DNA from: an uncultured Prevotella sp.
Lineage (GTDB): Bacteria > Bacteroidota > Bacteroidia > Bacteroidales > Bacteroidaceae
Direction: 5' to 3'
Assembly: GCA_934183355.1 (NCBI GenBank)
Contig: CAKPST010000013.1
Location: forward strand, 1 to 37,096
DNA: 37,096 nucleotides
Shown piece after piece: positions 33,521 through 37,096 of the stretch. The number at the start of each line of letters is the position of its first letter. The stretch's first letter is position 1. The translations under genes and the position numbers were made by a program. Below the pieces are notes generated by a model. The model made no database searches, was not told the DNA's origin, and saw only the letters and a program-made list of their open reading frames with translations.

Positions 33521-34825
33521 ATGATTTTCAAAACCAACAATCTAAAAACATTACTCCCCTCCCTGAGGGTGAGGGACTTTCTGCTCCTTGTATTCTTAGC
33601 TATTCCCTTCCTCGGGGTATCAGCCAAGAAGAAGACCCAGCCGGTGAGCGACCGTCAGTATTGGTGCTCGCTTGCCTATCGCATGGCACAGCCTGTGCTT
33701 GAGAATATGGCAAAGGGTGAACTCCAAAAGAATATGCAGACCGAGTTCAGCCCAAGTTTCGACAACCGCAACCGTAAGGTTCTCTATATGGAGTGCTTCG
33801 GTAGATTGATGGCTGGTATAGCTCCTTGGCTCACCTTGCCCGATGATAATACGTCAGAGGGTGTGCAGCGCAAGCAGTTGAGAGAGTGGGCATTACAGTC
33901 ATACAAGAATGCTGTAGACCCTCAAAGTCCCGACTATCTCTGTTGGGGCATTGGAGGACAGAATCTTGTTGATGCCGCTTACATCGCCGAGAGTTTCCTC
34001 CGTGCCTATGATACGTTGTGGATGCCACTTGATGAGCAGACTAAGCAGCGCTATTTTACAGAGTTTCGCAAGCTTCGCAAGATAGATCCTCCGTATACCA
34101 ACTGGCTTCTCTTCTCCTCTACAATAGAGAGCTTTATGGCTAAGGCAGGCGGTGAATACGACGAATATCGTGTCAATTCAGCTTGCCGTAAGGTGGAAGA
34201 ATGGTATGTGGGTGACGGTTGGTATGCCGACGGTCCTTCATTTGCTTTCGACTATTATAGCTCTTATGTGTTCCATCCGATGTATTTGGAGACACTTCAG
34301 GCAATGGTGGATGCTAAGGCTAACACCCGTCTCGACTACAAGAAATACTACGACCGCGAACTGAGGCGTTGTCAGAAATATTCTATCGTGCTTGAACGTT
34401 TCATAGCTCCCGATGGTACATTCCCCGTTTTCGGTCGCAGCATTCCTTATCGAATGGCTACAATGCAGCCGTTGGCATTGATGGCGTGGTATCAGACGTT
34501 GCCCAGTGATTTGACTAATGGTCAGGTGCGTGCCGCATTGACAAAGGTGCTTCATCGTATGTTCGATCAACAGCAGAACTTCAATGAGGGTGGTTATCTT
34601 ACTATTGGATTCTGTGGCAATCAGCCTAACATCGCCGACTGGTATACCAACAATGGTTCGCTCTATATGACTACTCTCGCCTTCATGCCTCTTGGCTTGC
34701 CTACTAATCATCCATTCTGGACTGATGCACCGCAGCCATGGACTCAGGTGAAGGCATGGAATGGTGAGGCGTTCCCGAAGGATCATCACTGGAAAGATGA
34801 TATTCAGACTAAGGATAAGTGGTAA
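33521..34825 (+). CDS. DUF2264 protein, GH154-like (putative glucuronidase)
   Basis: 434 residues. ATG 33521 is the first in-frame start that leads through the hydrophobic LLLVFLAIPFLGVSAKKK signal segment (about 21-39). The unusual n-region (LLPSLRVRDF) is encoded by a REP-like CCCTCCCTGAGGG sequence. The mature part is an (alpha/alpha)-toroid of DUF2264 type: MECFGRLMAGIAPWL (about 90-104), WGIGGQNLVDAAYIAES (about 143-159), WYVGDGWYADGPSFAFDYY (about 229-247), RFIAPDGTFPVFGRS (about 295-309). As far as I recall, DUF2264 corresponds to GH154, for which exo-beta-glucuronidase activity on arabinogalactan-type glycans is reported. That would remove terminal glucuronate. It precedes GH105 but is separated by a large heptamer repeat. 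Confidence 0.75.
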   Translation: MIFKTNNLKTLLPSLRVRDFLLLVFLAIPFLGVSAKKKTQPVSDRQYWCSLAYRMAQPVLENMAKGELQKNMQTEFSPSFDNRNRKVLYMECFGRLMAGIAPWLTLPDDNTSEGVQRKQLREWALQSYKNAVDPQSPDYLCWGIGGQNLVDAAYIAESFLRAYDTLWMPLDEQTKQRYFTEFRKLRKIDPPYTNWLLFSSTIESFMAKAGGEYDEYRVNSACRKVEEWYVGDGWYADGPSFAFDYYSSYVFHPMYLETLQAMVDAKANTRLDYKKYYDRELRRCQKYSIVLERFIAPDGTFPVFGRSIPYRMATMQPLALMAWYQTLPSDLTNGQVRAALTKVLHRMFDQQQNFNEGGYLTIGFCGNQPNIADWYTNNGSLYMTTLAFMPLGLPTNHPFWTDAPQPWTQVKAWNGEAFPKDHHWKDDIQTKDKW

Positions 34826-34856
34826 TATACAAGTTTAGAGTTGAAAGTTGAAAGTG

Positions 34857-35011
<155 letters not shown>

Positions 35012-35044
35012 AACTAAATAACAACTGATAATTAAACTATAATT

Positions 35045-36244
35045 ATGAACATTATAACAAACAAACTCAATACTTCACTCTCTTCCCTATTGCGTAAGGG
35101 TCGTGGATGGACCTTCTTCTTGTTCCTCCTCTTTTCCCTCCCATTGTCTGCCAAGACTTGGAACACTAATGAGGTGAAAGACCTAATTGTGCGTGTCAAT
35201 ACATATTGGCAGCAGAACAACAAAGCGGAAGTGCGCTCGTTCTGGGATCCTGCTGCCTATCACACAGGCAACATGGAGGTTTATAATCTTTTGAAGGACG
35301 AAAAGCAACTCGACTACACACGTCGTTGGGCTTATCACAATAATTGGAGTGGAGCAACTGAGGCTGATCCGCGCCGATGGAAGTATGCCAATTATGGTGA
35401 GGGCAAGGATTATGTGCTCTTTGGCGACTGGCAGGTGTGCTTCCAGACATACATCGACCTCTATAATCTTGCTCTTGCCAATGGCGAAACCGATGCCGAC
35501 AACTATTTTATGGTGAAGCGTGCCAAGGAGGTGATGCATTATGAGGCTTATTCAAAGAAGGACGATTACTGGTGGTGGAGCGATGCTTTGTATATGGTGA
35601 TGCCAGTGATGACAAAGATGTATAAGCTCACGGGTGATGTACAGTATCTCGACAAACTCTATGAGAATCTGCTCTATGCCGACCGCATCATGCTTGATGA
35701 GGAAACTGGACTCTATTTCCGCGATGCTCGATATGTCTATCCTAAACACAAGAGTGTCAATGGTAAGAAAGATTTCTGGGCACGTGGTGATGGATGGGTG
35801 CTTGCAGGTCTTGCTAAGGTGTTGCAGGATATGCCGAAGGACTATAAGCACTATCAGTTCTTCGTTGACAAGTTCCAGCGTCTTGCAGACATCGTAGCCA
35901 AGACTCAGCAGAAGGAAGGCTATTGGACACGCTCAATTATGGACCCCAACCATGCACCTGGTCCTGAGACAAGCGGCACGGCTTTCTTCACTTATGGCAT
36001 TCTGTGGGGTGTTAACAATGGCTTCCTTGCCAAGAAAGACTACAAGAAATGCATCGACCGTGCTTGGCAGTATATCTCTGAGACAGCAGTTCAGGCTGAC
36101 GGCAAGGTAGGCTACGTGCAGCCCATCGGCGACCGCGCCATCCCAGGACAGACTGTTGATGCTAATTCACAGGCCAACTTCGGTGTGGGTGCAGTGCTGT
36201 TGGCAGCATGCGAGTATTATCGCTACATCAACAATCAGAAATAA
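35045..36244 (+). CDS. GH105 unsaturated uronyl (rhamnogalacturonyl-type) hydrolase
   Basis: 399 residues. Extended n-region, then hydrophobic WTFFLFLLFSLPLSAK (about 22-37) as the signal peptide. (alpha/alpha)6-barrel with the family motifs: GDWQVCFQTYIDLY (about 127-140), WWWSDALYMVMP with catalytic Asp180, FWARGDGWVLAGLAKVL (about 245-261), PETSGTAFFTYGILWGV (about 310-326) and PIGDRAIP. It removes 4,5-unsaturated uronic acid from lyase products; members act on rhamnogalacturonan or on glucuronate-capped arabinogalactan fragments. With GH88 it gives the PUL two different hydrolases for unsaturated ends. The following GH2 starts only 16 bases downstream, so the two are in one operon. Confidence 0.92.
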   Translation: MNIITNKLNTSLSSLLRKGRGWTFFLFLLFSLPLSAKTWNTNEVKDLIVRVNTYWQQNNKAEVRSFWDPAAYHTGNMEVYNLLKDEKQLDYTRRWAYHNNWSGATEADPRRWKYANYGEGKDYVLFGDWQVCFQTYIDLYNLALANGETDADNYFMVKRAKEVMHYEAYSKKDDYWWWSDALYMVMPVMTKMYKLTGDVQYLDKLYENLLYADRIMLDEETGLYFRDARYVYPKHKSVNGKKDFWARGDGWVLAGLAKVLQDMPKDYKHYQFFVDKFQRLADIVAKTQQKEGYWTRSIMDPNHAPGPETSGTAFFTYGILWGVNNGFLAKKDYKKCIDRAWQYISETAVQADGKVGYVQPIGDRAIPGQTVDANSQANFGVGAVLLAACEYYRYINNQK

Positions 36245-36260
36245 TTAAAGCTGCATACAG

Positions 36261-37096
36261 ATGAGAAAATCATTAATAATCACAGCCATGGCTGCAATGG
36301 CTCTTAGTGTGAGTGCAGCCAAGGTTAAGAAGGCAGCAGCGCCTGTGGAGCTGATGCCTACATGGACCGAATGGCACGACTTGCAGGTAAATGAGGTGAA
36401 CCGTTATGGTCTACGCACCAACTTCTTTGCCTATGAGAACATGCATGCTGCTCTCGCCGGCAACATGGCACAGTCTGCCAATTACCTCTCGCTTGAGGGA
36501 TCGTGGAAATTCAACTGGGTGGCCGATGCCGACCAGCGTCCCACCGATTTCTACAAGACCAACTACGACGACTCATCTTGGAAGACCATGCAGGTGCCTG
36601 GCATCTGGGAGCTTAACGGCTACGGCGACCCCGAATATGTGAACGTAGGCTTCGGATGGAGATACATGTTCAACGAAGAAGACTACTTCAAGGGTTTCAA
36701 GAAAGAGTATAAGATTACTAACGACAGCGTGCCTGTACCCATCAGCGACAACCACGTGGGCAGCTATCGCCGTGTAATAGAGTTGCCAGCCAACTGGAAC
36801 GGCAAGCAGGTAGTGGCTCACTTCGGTTCGGTGACATCCAACATCTACCTCTTCGTCAACGGACATTATGCTGGTTACGCTGAGGACAGCAAGGTGGCTG
36901 CCGAATTTGACATCACCAAGTTTTTGAAACCGGGAAAGAACCTCATCGCTTTCCAGACTTTCCGCTGGTGCGACGGCTCATGGGACGAAGACCAGGACTT
37001 CTGGCGTCTATCGGGCGTGGCACGAAACTGCTACCTCTTCGCCAAGAATCCTGCCGTGCAGGTGAGCAACATCAAGATTACTCCCGATTTGCTCAA
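36261..37096 (+). CDS. GH2 beta-galactosidase-like enzyme (3'-partial)
   Basis: The first 278 codons are present and the gene runs off the right edge. Signal peptide about 1-20 (LSVSAAK). LacZ-type N-terminus: WTEWHDLQVNEVNRYGLR (about 34-51), the sugar-binding beta-sandwich with LEGSWKFNWV (about 75-84), VPGIWELNGYGDPEYVNVG (about 112-130), GSYRRVIELP and FVNGHYAGYAEDSK (about 198-211), and the RWCDGSWDEDQDFWRLSGV motif (about 234-252) that is typical of the large LacZ-like GH2 enzymes. The catalytic barrel lies outside. Likely a periplasmic exo-beta-galactosidase that finishes debranched galactan fragments. Co-transcribed with GH105. Confidence 0.85.
   Translation, partial: MRKSLIITAMAAMALSVSAAKVKKAAAPVELMPTWTEWHDLQVNEVNRYGLRTNFFAYENMHAALAGNMAQSANYLSLEGSWKFNWVADADQRPTDFYKTNYDDSSWKTMQVPGIWELNGYGDPEYVNVGFGWRYMFNEEDYFKGFKKEYKITNDSVPVPISDNHVGSYRRVIELPANWNGKQVVAHFGSVTSNIYLFVNGHYAGYAEDSKVAAEFDITKFLKPGKNLIAFQTFRWCDGSWDEDQDFWRLSGVARNCYLFAKNPAVQVSNIKITPDLL

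Overview
The window is from a Bacteroidota chromosome, most likely Prevotellaceae (Prevotella/Segatella/Xylanibacter type). Evidence: a SusC/SusD pair, lipoproteins and signal peptides on nearly every enzyme, Bacteroidota-type promoters (TAnnTTTG at -7), AT-rich leaders without strong Shine-Dalgarno sequences, and moderate GC in coding DNA. After one unrelated flanking gene (a DUF234-type ATPase cut by the left edge), the window is essentially one large polysaccharide utilization locus (PUL) that continues past the right edge.

Layout. 1.4-5 kb: a secreted alpha/beta-hydrolase (putative esterase) and, convergent to it, a two-domain GH43. 5-8.7 kb: regulation, namely a membrane-anchored beta-propeller protein that ends directly in an AraC-type DNA-binding domain (no kinase, no receiver), then an ECF sigma factor without an anti-sigma gene. 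8.7-15.4 kb: SusC, SusD and an Ig-like surface glycan-binding lipoprotein. 15.4-22.2 kb: a duplicated module of alginate-lyase-superfamily (PL38-like) lyase plus CBM96-like binding protein, ending in a 62-residue peptide gene. 22.2-24.7 kb: DUF4861 plus GH88 unsaturated glucuronyl hydrolase. 24.8-30 kb: GH43, tandem-domain GH43, GH127 beta-L-arabinofuranosidase. 30-37 kb: heparinase II/III-like lyase, GH43 of the exo-galactanase-like type, DUF2264/GH154-like, GH105, and the start of a GH2.

How the genes fit together. Two or three lyases cut at uronic acids. GH88 and GH105 remove the unsaturated uronates left by the lyases. The GH154-like protein may remove saturated glucuronate, and GH127, the GH43s and GH2 strip L-arabinose and galactose. 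This set suggests a glucuronate-rich, arabinose/galactose-decorated plant or algal glycan (arabinogalactan-protein or gum-like, possibly with glucuronan-like stretches); the exact substrate is an inference.

Main discovery. Seven intergenic sites share a two-block element, close to TTACGTAT-N15-CGTATT with a constant 15-base spacer, placed 20-42 bases before a start codon. They precede the esterase, the minus-strand GH43, susC, the first lyase, both CBM96-like genes and the DUF4861-GH88 operon. This looks like the promoter recognised by the PUL's own ECF sigma factor. The regulator gene, the sigma gene and three downstream enzyme genes instead carry TAnnTTTG housekeeping-type promoters. I propose a cascade: glycan -> propeller-AraC sensor -> ECF sigma -> seven promoters. 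The second lyase gene is a chimera: its N-terminus is a leftover of a CBM96-like gene.
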